Below, in pieces: positions 10,712-22,245 of a stretch of 64,000 nt of DNA. Position 1 is the stretch's first letter, and each line of letters starts with the position of its first letter. The stretch is taken from the NCBI RefSeq assembly GCF_038502225.1, contig NC_091298.1:39420120-39484119 (forward strand), read 5' to 3'. Below the pieces are notes generated by a model. That model had not been told where the DNA came from, did no database searches, and was given only the letters and a program-made list of their open reading frames with translations. The position numbers and the translations under genes were made by a program. The DNA is from Cherax quadricarinatus (Eukaryota; Arthropoda; Malacostraca; Decapoda; Parastacidae).

Positions 10712-11639
10712 AAGATTTGGTGTCTTACGCAACTTCCACGTGTTAGAACTTTCTCCTCGCCTATTCTTCTGGGGGAGCCTGAGGGAAAAGTTCAACAGAT
10801 AGGAGTAGCGAGCGAGTATATGGTAACGATAGTTTGATTGCTGGCTGCTTGTTAAGGTAGGGTTGGTCTCACTCCCGCTATCCCCTCCCTCCCCCTTTTT
10901 CCCCACCCTGAAAGGTGACGTGTAGGGCTCAGGCCAAGCAATAATCACTCGACTCACAGCTCCCAGCACAACTGTAAGTAAAAGCCTCTGCTCCTATTCT
11001 AGTGGATATTGGTTGAAAGCTTCACTTTTGACCAATAATAAACTTAGTCCTTTCAGTTTTAAGCTCCACATAAGGTTTCTCGATAATCACCACCTTTTTT
11101 AAGTATCCTGCACTTATCATGGAGAGTCATTTCTTAAGCAGTGGGTAACCTGTCTCTCTTTCCAGCTTGGAATGACAGATCAAGTCACCTGCCAACCAAC
11201 GAGAAGTGATGAAGGAGATGGACTGAAACAACCCATGAGACGTCATTCATAATCTACCTATCTGATTAATTGTACAGGACACTACCCCTCATCTTTGCAG
11301 TGGTAAGGAACCTGAGTTCCTGTCATCTGGACTGACTATTCAAGGCTATAGACTGTGAAGAACTAGTCGTTGGGTTGTCTCTAACACCTGTGACCCCCCC
11401 CTCACATCATCAGCAACGGCTACAATTTATACAAGACGGTGTCAACCTCAACCAGACACCCCACTATAACTGTACATATTAGCGTTGAATTCGAATGTCA
11501 TTTTTCCATTTCATTTTTCATTTTTCTGTCAATAAGATACACATTAATTTTTTTAATGTTTTATCTTTGCATTACTAAGTAATAAAGTGTTTATCTTTGT
11601 GAATTATTATTTCTTTTTCTATTCATTAATTTTCCTGAG
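10712..11639 (+). other. Possible Gypsy-2 LTR/leader and unassigned sequence
   Basis: No coding sequence is visible. The part from about 10,741 (TGTTAGAACT) to about 11,100 has LTR-like features: it follows pol directly, contains AATAATAAACTTAG as a possible polyadenylation signal near 11,033, and is less AT-rich. No second LTR copy exists in the window to confirm it. The rest, including TAATAAAGTG near 11,580, is unassigned. Confidence 0.35.
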
Positions 11640-13017
11640 GAGGAGCCAGCCTTGGTAATACTGTCTGAAGTTGTTACAGGGCTTAGTAAGCCTTCACACC
11701 CCCAGCTCAGCTTGAAGGATCGTGCAGTGGTCAGTGAGTCGCCAGCCTTGTGTGTGACCATTGTGGTACAGTCCAGCTGCTGCTCTCTTCCTGTCACGGT
11801 CGACAGAACCATCTGTGAAATAGACTGCACATTTGCCTCCCTCTGCTAGTGCCATACTTGTCTCAGCATGGTTGCTGAGGGTGTCTTGACTGCAGAGACG
11901 CTTAGAAATGGGTAGCTACATGATGCAAACATAGGCTGGATCTGGGTGCCAGGGATGTGGTGGATGGTACCCAGCAACAGGAAGGCCACAACTTTTCTCA
12001 AGGAGTAGTTGTATAGGCAGCAGCTTCCGCCCAGCAGCACAAAACGAACGAATCCAGGAGTAGTCCGTGAAGAGTGTGGGATCTTGTGTCATGGTTGTCA
12101 ATATCCATCTTCTTAGTGGGGTACCTTGCTGCCGGTGCAGAATTGTGGCTACTTTGCAGGCGTTTATGTATCTTACTCTGTCAGCCAAGGAAGGAAGCCG
12201 GGCCTTTGATCTGAGACATACTGTGTTGGTCCAGATGGGGGCCCCAAGCATAGTTCTTATCGCCTGGTTTTGTATGACCTCCACCCTTTGCCTGCTCTGC
12301 GGGAAGAGATGAACTAACGCCGGTGCACCGTATTCAATGAGCAAGCGTATAGCTTGTATATAGTACAAGTGAAGTACATCTTTGCTTGCCCCTGCACTGT
12401 GCCTTGTCATGGCTCTCATGGCATTGAGTCTGCACAGAGCATGGGACCTGACATACTCAGCCTGTTTCTAAAAGGTCAGCTTTTTATCAATGTAGATGCC
12501 CAAGTACAGTTAGGAGCCTGTCCACTCAAGTTCTATATCCTGAATACGTAATCTATTCACAGGATCTGGTCCCTTGAACATCATTGCAAGAGATTTCTCG
12601 GCCGAGATCTTGAGGCCTAGTTCCTTGCAAGACTGCATAGTTAGGTCCAAAGCTCTCTGAGCCTGTCACTTTAAATTGCCTTTCCCATTCACTATGAGTG
12701 CAAGATCATCAGCATAGCTGAGGAGCTGTGTACCACTATGAAAGGGAAGGCTCACAAGTTCCTGCATAAGGATGTTAAACAGGGTAGGACTGAGCACATC
12801 TCCTTGTGGCGTGCCATTTTCCAGGGTTTTAAAGGAAGAGTAGTGTCCCTGAAAGCTAACACAGGCCTGCCTGCCCCTAAGGTAGGACTCTATCCAGGCC
12901 AGGAGGCGTCCTTTGATTCCCTTCTGAGCTAGTATTGCTAGAATTACTGTGGGGCTGGCTAGCTCAAATGCCTTCTAAAGGTCGAGGTAGACGACGATGT
13001 TGTGAGTCCCCAGGTTA
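11640..13017 (-). pseudogene. I-clade LINE fragment: RT and RNase H
   Basis: Reading leftwards on the minus strand: NIVVYLDL-stop-KAFELA (RT motif with a premature TAG near 12,975), NGTPQGDVLSPTLFNIL, LLSYADDLALIV (intact YADD, near 12,712), a long C-terminal region (IRLLIEYGAPALVHLFPQSR, NQAIRTMLGAPIWTNT), and then CAVYFTDGSVD near 11,800, the start of an RNase H domain. RNase H after RT is a hallmark of the I clade. Stops and frameshifts occur, and both the endonuclease and the 3' end are absent. At 13,018 it abuts the next element without a visible duplication. Confidence 0.78.
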
Positions 13018-13791
13018 AGAGGGGAGCTTGGTCAGTGGCCGGGCAACATGGAACCAAGCTGAGGATCAAGAAAACGGTTGGAGAGGCAGAAACAACAAGA
13101 AACCAGAAGACTACCATGGAAACTTCCAACCCATTCTCGGTGCTACCTGACAAATGTGAGTGTTCTACTGGCAATGCCACAATGAGCACCAAGGAAGCAT
13201 TGGCAGATGTGAGTGAGACATCCCTAGAAACCCCAATGAAGACCATCGAGAATGTCTTGACGAACGTGAGTCGACTACTGGGAGCATCACGAAGGACGAC
13301 ACCAAGGAAGGTAAAAACATTGTTGTTGTTGGGGATAGCTAGATTAGGTACATGGATAGGGCTTTCTGCTTGAAGGATAGAAGTAGGAGGCAGAGAGTGT
13401 TTTCCTGGGGTTGGGATGAAGGATATTGTTAGCCGTCTGGATGACATCATGAGAGGTAATGGGAGCAATCCTATTATCTGTCTCAGTGCTGGAGGCAACG
13501 ATGTTGGCAGACGTAGGAGTGAGGACCTGATTAGCAGGTATAGGTCAGCTATAAAGATAATTAGGAGGAAGGGTGGGAAACCTCTCATATGTGGCATTTT
13601 GCCAGCCAGCAATTGGTGTCAATTGCTGGCAGGACAAATACTGTAAGGAAAGTGTGGTAACATTCATTGAAAACTGGGACCTCTTCTATGGCAGAAATGA
13701 CATGTATGCCAGGGATGGAGTTCACTTATCTAGGTGTGGGGTGGGAGCACTGGCCAATGCAGTGGAGGGAGCTGTTAGGTCTTTAAACTAG
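13018..13791 (+). pseudogene. CR1-A ORF1 with SGNH esterase-like domain, frameshifted
   Basis: Starts inside ORF1 (AWSVAGQHGTKLRIKK). Compared with the intact ORF1 at 29,631-30,455 it changes frame near 13,330-13,410 and again near 13,600. The conserved pieces are KDIVSRLDDIMRGNGSNPII, SAGGNDVGRRRSEDL and DMYARDGVHLSRCG. The GDS block is damaged (an in-frame TAG follows GDS near 13,340). It ends with a stop at about 13,789, 15 bp before the ORF2 start. The family is SGNH/GDSL hydrolase-like; in CR1 elements such ORF1 esterase domains are established knowledge. This copy is non-functional. Confidence 0.8.
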
Positions 13792-15726
13792 GAATAGTTA
13801 GTGGTATGGGTTTTGGCGGGAAAACAGTGAAGTCGCAGTGTAGCAATGTGAGTACTAGGAAAACTAGTAATAGGCAAAATGAGGTGGATATTGGAAAGCC
13901 AGTGGCACTAATTGACAAGGACAGTAATAGGTTTAGTGGAATAACAGAAAGTAGCAGGAAGGTTAAAGAGAAAGGAGGGACTTTAAATATATATTACACA
14001 AATAGTCATAGTGCTAGGAATAAGATGGACGAGTTGAGACTAGTTGCTAGTGCAGCTAACATTGATGTATTTGCCATAACTGAGACGTGGTTTAATTAAA
14101 AAATTTGGGACATGCCTGCAAAATGTCACATTCAGGGCTTTAAATTGTTCCAAGTAGATAGAAGTGTCGGGAAGGGGGGTGGGGTGGCATTGTATGTCCG
14201 AGATCGCTTGAACTGTTGCATAAAAACGGGTATTAAGTCTGAAGTAACACAGAGTCTGGATAGAATTTTCAGAGGGGCATGAAAAATTAATTTTAGGTGT
14301 GATATACCGTCCCCCAAACTTAGATAGGGACCAGGGGAGACTACTATGGGAGGAAATTGTTAGGGCCACAAGGCATGATAATGTAGTAATTCTAGGAGAC
14401 TTTAACTTTAGTCATATTGATTGGAATTTCTTGACTGGGAATTTAGAATCATACAACTTCTTAGAAGTAGTTCAGGATTGTTTTTTGAAGCAGTTTGTGA
14501 CAGAACCTACAAGGGGTAATAACCTGCTTGACTTAGTTCTGGCAAACAATGAATCCCTTGTTAATAATTTAGAAGTTTCACAGGAACTGGGTGCTAGCGA
14601 CCACAAATCAATTACATTTATCATTGAATGGAAGTATGATAGTAGGGATAACTCAGTAACAGTCCCAGATTTTCGCTTAGCACATTATGATGGGCTTAGA
14701 GAACACTTATCATCTGTTGACTGGGGTAACAAAGAGAGCTATCAATATGACAGTTTTCTGAACACCATACATGCTGCTCAAAGAACGTTTATCCCTTATA
14801 AAGAAATTAGATCAAATAGAAATGACCCAAAATGGATGAATAATAGGCTGAAATATCTACTAGGGCATAAGAAAGGAATTTATAGGTGTATCAAAAGAGG
14901 TAAGGATCATCTTATGAATCAGTATATTGACATTAAGAGGGACATTAAAAAGGGGATAAGAAAAGCTAAAATGGACTATGAAATTAAAGTTGCTAGGGAT
15001 TCTAAAACTAACCCAAAAAGTTTTTTCCAGGTATATAGAACAAAAGTCAGAGATAAGATAGGTCCCCTTAAAAATAACTATGGGCATCTTACTGACAAAG
15101 AGAATGAAACGTGCTCGATTTTAAATAATTATTTTCTCTCGGTTTTTACACAGGAAGACACTAATAATATTCCAGTAATTAATTTTTATAGTGGGCCAGA
15201 AGAAGATAAATTATGTAACATCACAGTCACTAGTGAAATGGTTGTGAAGCAGATAGACCGGCTGAAGCAAAATAAGTCACCGGGTCCTGATGAGGTTTTT
15301 TCAAGGGTTCTTAAGGAATGCAAAATGGAACTCTGTGAACCATTAACTAATATTTTTAATTTATCTCTTCAAACAGGTGTAGTGTCTGATATGTGGAAGA
15401 TGGCTAATGTAATTCCTATTTTTAAAACAGGGGACAAGTCGTTACCGTCAAATTACCGCCCAATAAGCCTGACCTCAATTGTAGGCAAACTACTAGAATC
15501 AATTATAGCTGAGATTATAAGAAGCCATCTCGATAAGCATAGCTTGATTAATGATACTCAGCATGGATTCACAAGAGGCCGGTCTTGTCTAACTAATTTA
15601 TTAACTTTGTTCAGTAAAGCTTTTGAGGCTGTTGACCACGATAAAGAATTTGATATTATTTACTTAGATTTTAGTAAGGCTTTTGATAGAGTTACGCACC
15701 AAAGACTGTTAAAGAAAGTGGCAGCT

Positions 15727-16632
15727 GTAAAGTAAAAGGACACAAGTGCAACTAATGTGACATTTATTGTGGCAACGTTTCGCTCTCCAGGAGCTTTATC
15801 AAGCCATTATATACAATACATGGACACAGAGGGTATATAAAGGCTCAGAGTGAGGTGAATACTAGTGAGGTACCATTTCGATGTTCACTAGTGGTAGTAG
15901 TAGTAGTAGTAGTGGTAGTGACAAAAGTAATACAATATGGTAGAGCAATTAATTCGTACATGAGTAAAAGGATATAAAAGCTATTACTTGGGTAACATAA
16001 AAATAGGTTGGACAAATATAAACTGGAATGAGGCAGCTTGTTTCAGTGTTCACTCTCTGTGCTTTGTGTAGTAGAACAGGAGAGACTATGTGATGGCAGG
16101 GTTTACTGTTTTCAGAAGGATTCTTGCTAAGACTTCGGAGATGGTGAAGCTGCCGTTGTTTTGTTTAATTGTATTTGAAACAGCGATCAGTGCTGATTCA
16201 AGGCACTTGCGTGTGCGGAAATTAGTTTCTTTTATCACTAATTGGGCGTCTCTGAATTTCATAAGATGATTGGTGGAATTTCGGTGTTGCACACAGGCGT
16301 TGTTTAAGTTGTCGTTCCTACATGCGTGTATGTGTTCATTGAGGCGGGTGTGGAGGTTTCTTGCTGTTTCACCTACGTAGATCTTGTCACAGCCTCCACA
16401 GGGTATAGTGTAAACTCCTGCATTGACTGGTTCGTGGTGCTTGGGTTTTGTCCTGGTTAGATCCTTTATTGAAGTGGTAGAAGCGATGGCGACTCTGGTG
16501 TTAGCTTGTGAAAGTACTTTTGAGACGTTTAGTGCAACCTGGCTGTTGGGAAGAATTATAACTTTGTTGGGAGCGGTGTTGATGAGTGGAGAATTGATGA
16601 TCTGAAGAGCTCTTTTCTTGCAGTCTTTGATG
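15727..16632 (-). repeat. Inverted repeat arm of PLE-1 (partner 17,797-18,705)
   Basis: Reverse complement of 17,797-18,705 with very few differences, including the last ~180 codons of the GIY-YIG frame. The arm ends at CTTTGATG (16,632), where the sense RT reading begins. Antisense reading frames in this arm are only copies of the PLE protein end. Confidence 0.92.
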
Positions 16633-16633
16633 T

Positions 16634-18343
16634 GAACCTTCTTCTAATCTTCCTAGAAGATACATCACTGCCCTTAAGGACCTCGCCAACGACCCCAACA
16701 TTATCGTCACCACCGCCGACAAAGGAGGTGGAGTCGTCATACTCAACTCCAGTGACTACAACACTAAAATGATGGACCTTTTGAATGATCAATCTACATA
16801 CGAACCCATCAGCACTCAACAGTGGGAGACTCTCACCAAAGACTTTCTATACAAAACCAGACAAATAATCAAACGCACTAGAGAAGGGAAGAAACTTCTG
16901 TACTTGTTACCAAGCAACCCTAAACCAGCACACATGTATGGTTTACCCAAGACCCATAAACACAATATTCCTCTCAGACCAATCACGTCAGGAATAGGCA
17001 GTGCTCCACACAAACTAGCCGGAGTTCTTGCCAAACATCTTTCCTGCCTTCTGGGGACCATCAGCCCCGCTCATCTTAAACACTCAGGCGACCTTCTCAA
17101 CCGCATCCGTAACCTCTCCATCCGTAACAAGAAACTAAGCAGTTTGGATGTGACTTCCCTCTTCACAAAAGTACCTACCAAAAAAGCCATCGAGGTTCTA
17201 CGACGTAAAGTCAACCAGGACCTTAATCTTCCTTTACCTCCCGGAGATTTTGTTGACTTGATTGAACTCTGTGTTAACTTCAACTGTTTTTCCTTCAATA
17301 ACAAGCTCTACAAACAAACCTACGGCATGGGAATGGGGTCCCCAATAAGTGCCGTCCTAGCCAACTTATACATGGAACACCTAGAGTCCGAACACTTCGC
17401 CAACATCATCCCTTCAAGCGTCACTTGGTTACGTTACGTGGACGATGTCCTCGTAATAACTCCAAAACGTTTTGATGTACGGGATCTTCAAGCAAGGCTC
17501 AACGCAGTTGAACCAGCGATTCAGTTTACACTAGAAGAAGAGTCCAATGACAAGCTACCTTTCCTCGACGTCCTCATTCACAAAGTAGACAACAACCTAA
17601 GATTTCAAGTTTATCGGAAACCCACCAATAAAAATGATCTCACACACTTCTACTCCAGTCAAGATACCAAGACCAAAAGAGGCATCATCATCGGGTTTTT
17701 CCTAAGAGCATACCGAATTTGTAGTCCTGAGTTTCTTGACGAGGAATGTACTTACATTCACCAAACATTCACTGAGTTACAATTTCCTCCTTTTTTCATC
17801 AAAGACTGCAAGAAAAGAGCTCTTCAGATCATCAATTCTCCACGCATCAACACCGCTCCCAACAAAGTTATAATTCTTCCCAACAGCCAGGTTGCACTAA
17901 ACGTCTCAAAAGTACTTTCACAAGCTAACACCAGAGTCGCCATCGCTTCTACCACTTCAATAAAGGATCTAACCAGGACAAAACCCAAGCACCACGAACC
18001 AGTCAATGCAGGAGTTTACACTATACCCTGTGGAGGCTGTGACAAGATCTACGTAGGTGAAACAGCAAGAAACCTCCACACCCGCCTCAATGAACACATA
18101 TACGCATGTAGGAACGACAACTTAAACAACGCCTGTGTGCAACACCGAAATTCCACCAATCATCTTATGAAATTCAGAGACGCCCAATTAGTGATAAAAG
18201 AAACTAATTTCCGCACACGCAAGTGCCTTGAATCAGCACTGATCGCTGTTTCAAATACAATTAAACAAAACAACGGCAGCTTCACCATCTCCGAAGTCTT
18301 AGCAAGAATCCTTCTGAAAACAGTAAACCCTGCCATCACATAG
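16634..18343 (+). CDS. PLE reverse transcriptase with GIY-YIG endonuclease, 5'-truncated
   Basis: Open reading frame without stops from the fold-back junction to TAG at 18,341-18,343. The first ATG pair is at 16,769, but family sequence is readable before it (NLPRRYITALKDL, ADKGGGVVIL), so the natural N-terminus is missing. RT motifs: ADKGGGVVIL (DKG block), YGLPKTHKHNIPLRPI, LSSLDVTSLFTKVP, GMGMGSPISAVLANLYME and WLRYVDDVLVI (YVDD intact, near 17,435). The C-terminal GIY-YIG nuclease reads AGVYTIPCGGCDKIYVGETA, then LHTRLNEHIYAC, where the GVY...YVG signature, Arg and His are visible. PLE proteins copy RNA at nicked ends cut by this nuclease. The catalytic motifs look intact, but the truncation probably disables it. 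Confidence 0.9.
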   Translation, partial: EPSSNLPRRYITALKDLANDPNIIVTTADKGGGVVILNSSDYNTKMMDLLNDQSTYEPISTQQWETLTKDFLYKTRQIIKRTREGKKLLYLLPSNPKPAHMYGLPKTHKHNIPLRPITSGIGSAPHKLAGVLAKHLSCLLGTISPAHLKHSGDLLNRIRNLSIRNKKLSSLDVTSLFTKVPTKKAIEVLRRKVNQDLNLPLPPGDFVDLIELCVNFNCFSFNNKLYKQTYGMGMGSPISAVLANLYMEHLESEHFANIIPSSVTWLRYVDDVLVITPKRFDVRDLQARLNAVEPAIQFTLEEESNDKLPFLDVLIHKVDNNLRFQVYRKPTNKNDLTHFYSSQDTKTKRGIIIGFFLRAYRICSPEFLDEECTYIHQTFTELQFPPFFIKDCKKRALQIINSPRINTAPNKVIILPNSQVALNVSKVLSQANTRVAIASTTSIKDLTRTKPKHHEPVNAGVYTIPCGGCDKIYVGETARNLHTRLNEHIYACRNDNLNNACVQHRNSTNHLMKFRDAQLVIKETNFRTRKCLESALIAVSNTIKQNNGSFTISEVLARILLKTVNPAIT

Positions 18344-19895
18344 TCTCTCCTGTTCTACTACACAAAGCACAGAGAGTGAACACTGAAACAAGCTGCCTCA
18401 TTCCAGTTTATATTTGTCCAACCTATTTTTATGTTACCCAAGTAATAGCTTTTATATCCTTTTACTCATGTACGAATTAATTGCTCTACCATATTGTATT
18501 ACTTTTGTCACTACCACTACTACTACTACTACTACTACCACTAGTGAACATCGAAATGGTACCTCACTAGTATTCACCTCACTCTGAGCCTTTATATACC
18601 CTCTGTGTCCATGTATTGTATGTAATGGCTTGATAAAGCTCCTGGAGAGCGAAACGTTGCCACAATAAATGTCACATTAGTTGCACTTGTGTCCTTTTAC
18701 TTTACATATTGTCGGTAATTCTACCAACTTTATTGGCAGCTCATGGCATTGGGGGAAGGGTGCTGTGGTGGATCAAATCATGGCTCACAGACAGGAAGCA
18801 GAGAGTGTCCATAAATGGGGTTAAATCCGAGTGGGGATCAGTACAAGTGGAGTTCCACAGGGTTCACTCTTAGGCCCATTGTTGTTTATAATATATATCA
18901 ATGACATTGATGAGGGTATTACAAGTAATATGAGCAAATTCGCCGATGACACAAAGATACGTAGGATAATTGACTCAAATGTTGACGTTAGGGAACTTCA
19001 GGAGGATTTAGACAAACTATATTCTTGGTCAGAAAAGTGGCAGATGCAGTTCAATGTAGATAAGTGCAAGGTTCTGAAGCTCGGGAGTGTCCATAACCCT
19101 AGCACTTTAAGTTAAATAATGTAGAACTTAGCCATACAGATTGCAAAAAGGACTTGGGGGTTATGGTAAGCAGCAACCTTAAACCAAGACAGCAGTGCCT
19201 AAGCGTACGTAATAAGGCAAATAGATTACTGGGATTTACATCAAGAAGTGTAACCAACAAAAGTCCAGAGGTCATACTGCAGCTTTATACATCATTAGTA
19301 AGGCCTAACCTAGATTATGCAGCTCAGTTCTGGTCTCCATATTACAGAATGGACATAAATTCGTTAGAAAACATTCAGCGTAGGATGACTAAATTAATAC
19401 ATAGAATTAGAAATCTTTCTTATGAAAAAAGATTGAAGACTCTTAAATTACATTCACTTGTTAGACGAAGAATGAGGGGAGACCTGATCGAAGTCTATAA
19501 GTGGAAGATAGGTATTAATAAAGGGGATATTAATAAGGTCTTGAGGATATCTCTCCAAGAGAGAACCCGCAGTAATGGATTTAAATTAGATAAGTTTAGA
19601 TTTAGAAAGGACATAGGAAAGTATTGGTTTGGAAATAGGGTAGTTGATGAGTGGAACAGTCTACCTAGTTGGGTTATTGAGGCTAGGACTTTGGGTAGTT
19701 TCAAATTTAGGTTGGATAAGTACATCAGTGGGAGGGGTTGGATTTGAGTGGGACTTGCACATCAGAGCTTATTTCTTGGGTAGCATTGAAAATTGGGTCA
19801 GGCAAATGTTTTGTTAGTTTGATGAATTGTAAAGGACCTGCCTAGTATGAGCCAACAGGCCTGCTGCAGTGTTCCTCCTTTCTTATGTTCTTATG

Positions 19896-20259
19896 TAATG
19901 GGAGCAATCCTATTATCTGTCTCAGTGCTGGAGGCAACAATGTTGGCAGATGTAGGAGTGAGGACCTGATTAGCAGGTATAGGTCAGCAATAGAGATAAT
20001 TAGGAGAAAGGGAGGGAAACCTGTCATATGTGGCATTTTGCCAAGGAGAGGAGTTGGAAATGAATGGTTGTCCAGAGCAATTGGTGTCAATTGGTGGCTG
20101 GACAAATACTGTATGGAAAATGCGGTAACATTCATTGACAACTGGGACCTCTTCTATGGCAGAAATGACATGTATGCCAGGGATGGGGTTCACTTATCTA
20201 GGTGTGGGGTGGGAGCACTAGCCAACGCTGTGGAGGGAGCTGTTAGGTCTTTTAACTAG
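19896..20259 (+). pseudogene. CR1-B ORF1 fragment, SGNH domain end
   Basis: Open from GNGSNPIICLSAGGNNVGRC to the natural stop at 20,257-20,259, with RRGVGNEWLSRAIGVNWWLD and DMYARDGVHLSRCGVGAL. The N-terminal half with the GDS serine block is missing. The GGND block is altered to GGNN. The Asp and His of the DGVH block are kept. It ends 14 bp before the ORF2 start. Confidence 0.8.
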
Positions 20260-21213
20260 GAATAGTTAATGGTATGGGTTTTGGCGGGAAAACAGTGAAG
20301 TCGCAGTGTAGTAATATGAGTACTAGGAGAACTAGCAATAGGCAAAATGAGGTGGATATTGGAAAGCCAGTGGCACTAATTGACAAGGACAGTAATAGGT
20401 TTAGTGGAATAACAGAAAGGAGCAGGAAGGTTAAAGAGAGAGGAGGGTCTTTAAATATATATTACACAAATAGTTGCAGTGCTAGGAATAAGATGGATGA
20501 GATGAGATTAGTTGCTAGTGCAGGTAACATTGATGTATTTGCAATCACTGAGACATGGTTTAATTCCAAAAGTCGGGACATGCCTTCGGAATGTCACATT
20601 CAGGGTTTTAAATTGTTCCAAGTACCTAGAAATATCGGTAAGGGGGATGGGGTGGCACTGTATGTCCGAGATTACTTGAACCGTTCCATAAAAATGGGTA
20701 TTAAGTCTGAGGTAACACATACAGAGTCTGTCTGGATAGAATTTTCAGAGGGACATAAAAAATTGATTCTAGGAGTGATATACCATCCCCCAAACTTAGA
20801 TAGGGACCAAGGGAAATTACTGTGGGAGGAAATTGTTAAGGCCACAAGGCACGATAATGTAGGGGACTTTAACTTTAGTCACATTGATTGGAATTTCTTG
20901 ACTGGGAATTTAGAATCAAATGACTTCTTAGAAGTAGTTCAGGAATGTTTTTCGAAGCAGTTTGTGACAGAACCTACAAGGGGAAATAACCTACTTGATT
21001 TGGTTCTGGCAAACAAGGAAACAATTGTTAATAATTTAGAAATTAATGAGCAACTTGGCACAAGTGATCACAAATCAATTACCATTAGCATAGAATGGAA
21101 GTATGATAGTAGGGATAACTCAGTAACAGTTCCAGATTTTCGCTTAGCAGATTACAATGGGCTTAGAGAACACTTATCATCTGTTGACTGGGGTAACGAA
21201 GAGAGCTATCAAT

Positions 21214-21334
21214 GTTGGCAGGTAAGACACATAGGCAACAGTTAGGCAACTTTATTCTCGGAATAAAGTTGCCTAACTGTTGCCTATGTGTCTTACCTAC
21301 CAACCTGTCGGTATTGTACACCATTTTGATGTTC
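21214..21334 (+). mobile_element. PLE-2: 121-bp palindromic Penelope-like insertion
   Basis: Flanked by AGAGCTATCAAT duplicates (21,202-21,213 and 21,335-21,346). The left arm (GTAAGACACATAGGCAACAG) is the reverse complement of CTGTTGCCTATGTGTCTTAC, meeting at ACTTTATTC/TCGGAATAAAGT. The right side has about 30 unpaired nt (CTGTCGGTATTGTACACC...). The sequence is the terminal part of the PLE family at 31.4-31.53 kb. No coding capacity. Confidence 0.88.
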
Positions 21335-22245
21335 AGAGCTATCAATATGGGGCATAAGAAAGGAATTTATAGGAGTATCAAATGAGGTGAGGGTCATCTT
21401 ATGAATCAGTATATTGACATTAAGAGGGACATTAAAAAGGGAATCAGAAAAGCTAAAAGGGACTACGAAATTAAAGTTGCTAGGGATTCTAATACTAACC
21501 CAAAAAGTTTTTTCCAGGTCTATAGAACAAAAGTCAGAGATAAGATAGGTCCCCTTAAAAATAACTATGGGCATCTTACTAGCAAAGAGAATGAAATGTG
21601 CTCGATTTTAAATAATTATTTTCTCTCGGTTTTTACACAGGAAGACACTAATAATATTCCAGTAATTAATTTTTATAGTGGGCTAGAAGATAAATTATGT
21701 AACATCACAGTCACTAATGAAATGGTTGTGAAGCCGGTAGACAGACTGAAGCAAAATAAATCGCCGGGTCCTGATGAGATTTTTTCAAGGGTTCTTAACC
21801 CTTTGACTGTTTCAGGCCCCTCTCTGAAACTGTCATTCTATGTCGCCAAATATTAAAAAAAAAAAAAAATATTTTTTCTTATGAAAATGTTAAGATTATT
21901 TTTCTGAGTGTTTTAGTCCAAAAAAAAAATTTTTGCCATCGGTACTTACCGAGATATAGAGCCGTGAAGTTTGCAGAAAATGAGCCGCGTATGGCAACAG
22001 CGGCGACTGCCGCTCACCTGGTAAACTTTAGTTTACTTGTAATTGAAGGTTTTTTGTTTTTTTCACTATTTTATTTTTTCACATAACTTATGTGGCCTAT
22101 GAGACCAAAGTAAGGTGCAATGTACATATATACACTCGTTGTATACAACACAATGTACATATATACACTCACTGTATACAACACAATAAGCACACAAACA
22201 TAATTATCAATATATTGTTTACAAAACTTGTTTACAAAAACAAAC

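Larger units (their letters stand above)
15727..18734 (+). mobile_element. Penelope-like element PLE-1 with inverted fold-back arm
   Basis: 3,008-bp insertion in CR1-A with 7-bp target duplication GGCAGCT. It carries an RT plus GIY-YIG frame (16,634-18,343), followed by a ~390-bp 3' region. Its left 906 bp (15,727-16,632) is a reverse-complement copy of the right end (17,797-18,705). The right arm extends a further 29 nt past the palindrome (TATTGTCGGTAATTC...TTATT). Inverted partial copies joined to the 5' side are known for Penelope-like elements. A (TAG)n-like run lies in each arm (about 15,892-15,912 and 18,520-18,540). Confidence 0.92.
13806..19747 (+). pseudogene. CR1-A ORF2 (EEP nuclease + RT), interrupted
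   Basis: Starts ATG at 13,806 (MGFGGKTVKSQ). The endonuclease reads LNIYYTNSHSARNKMDELRL and FAITETWFN, then meets a stop (TAA, 14,097) and a frameshift. From 14,299 a long open stretch continues with VILGDFNFSHIDWNFLTG, SDHKSITFIIEWK, the linker, and the RT palm start (NYRPISLTSIVGKLLES, DIIYLDFSKAFDRVTHQRLL). It is cut at 15,726 by the PLE and resumes at 18,735 (AAHGIGGRVLWWIKSWLTD), with small frameshifts near 18,830 and 19,115. It then gives SGVPQGSLLGPLLF, KFADDTKIRRI and a C-terminal region ending DKYISGRGWI. The protein would nick and copy the element. The insertion and frameshifts make it a pseudogene. Confidence 0.88.
13018..19895 (+). mobile_element. CR1 LINE copy A (SGNH-type ORF1), split by a PLE
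   Basis: Plus-strand CR1-type LINE, 5'-truncated within ORF1. It runs through ORF2 to a 3' end with the octamer TTCTTATG repeated (19,880-19,895), the kind of short terminal octamer repeat known for CR1. A 3-kb Penelope-like element interrupts ORF2 at 15,727-18,734, flanked by GGCAGCT duplicates (15,720-15,726 and 18,735-18,741). Copy B begins at the very next base. Confidence 0.88.

Noticed and set aside
16086..16292. Separate minus-strand GIY-YIG-like protein
   Set aside because: It is the inverted arm of PLE-1 repeating the end of the 16,634-18,343 frame.
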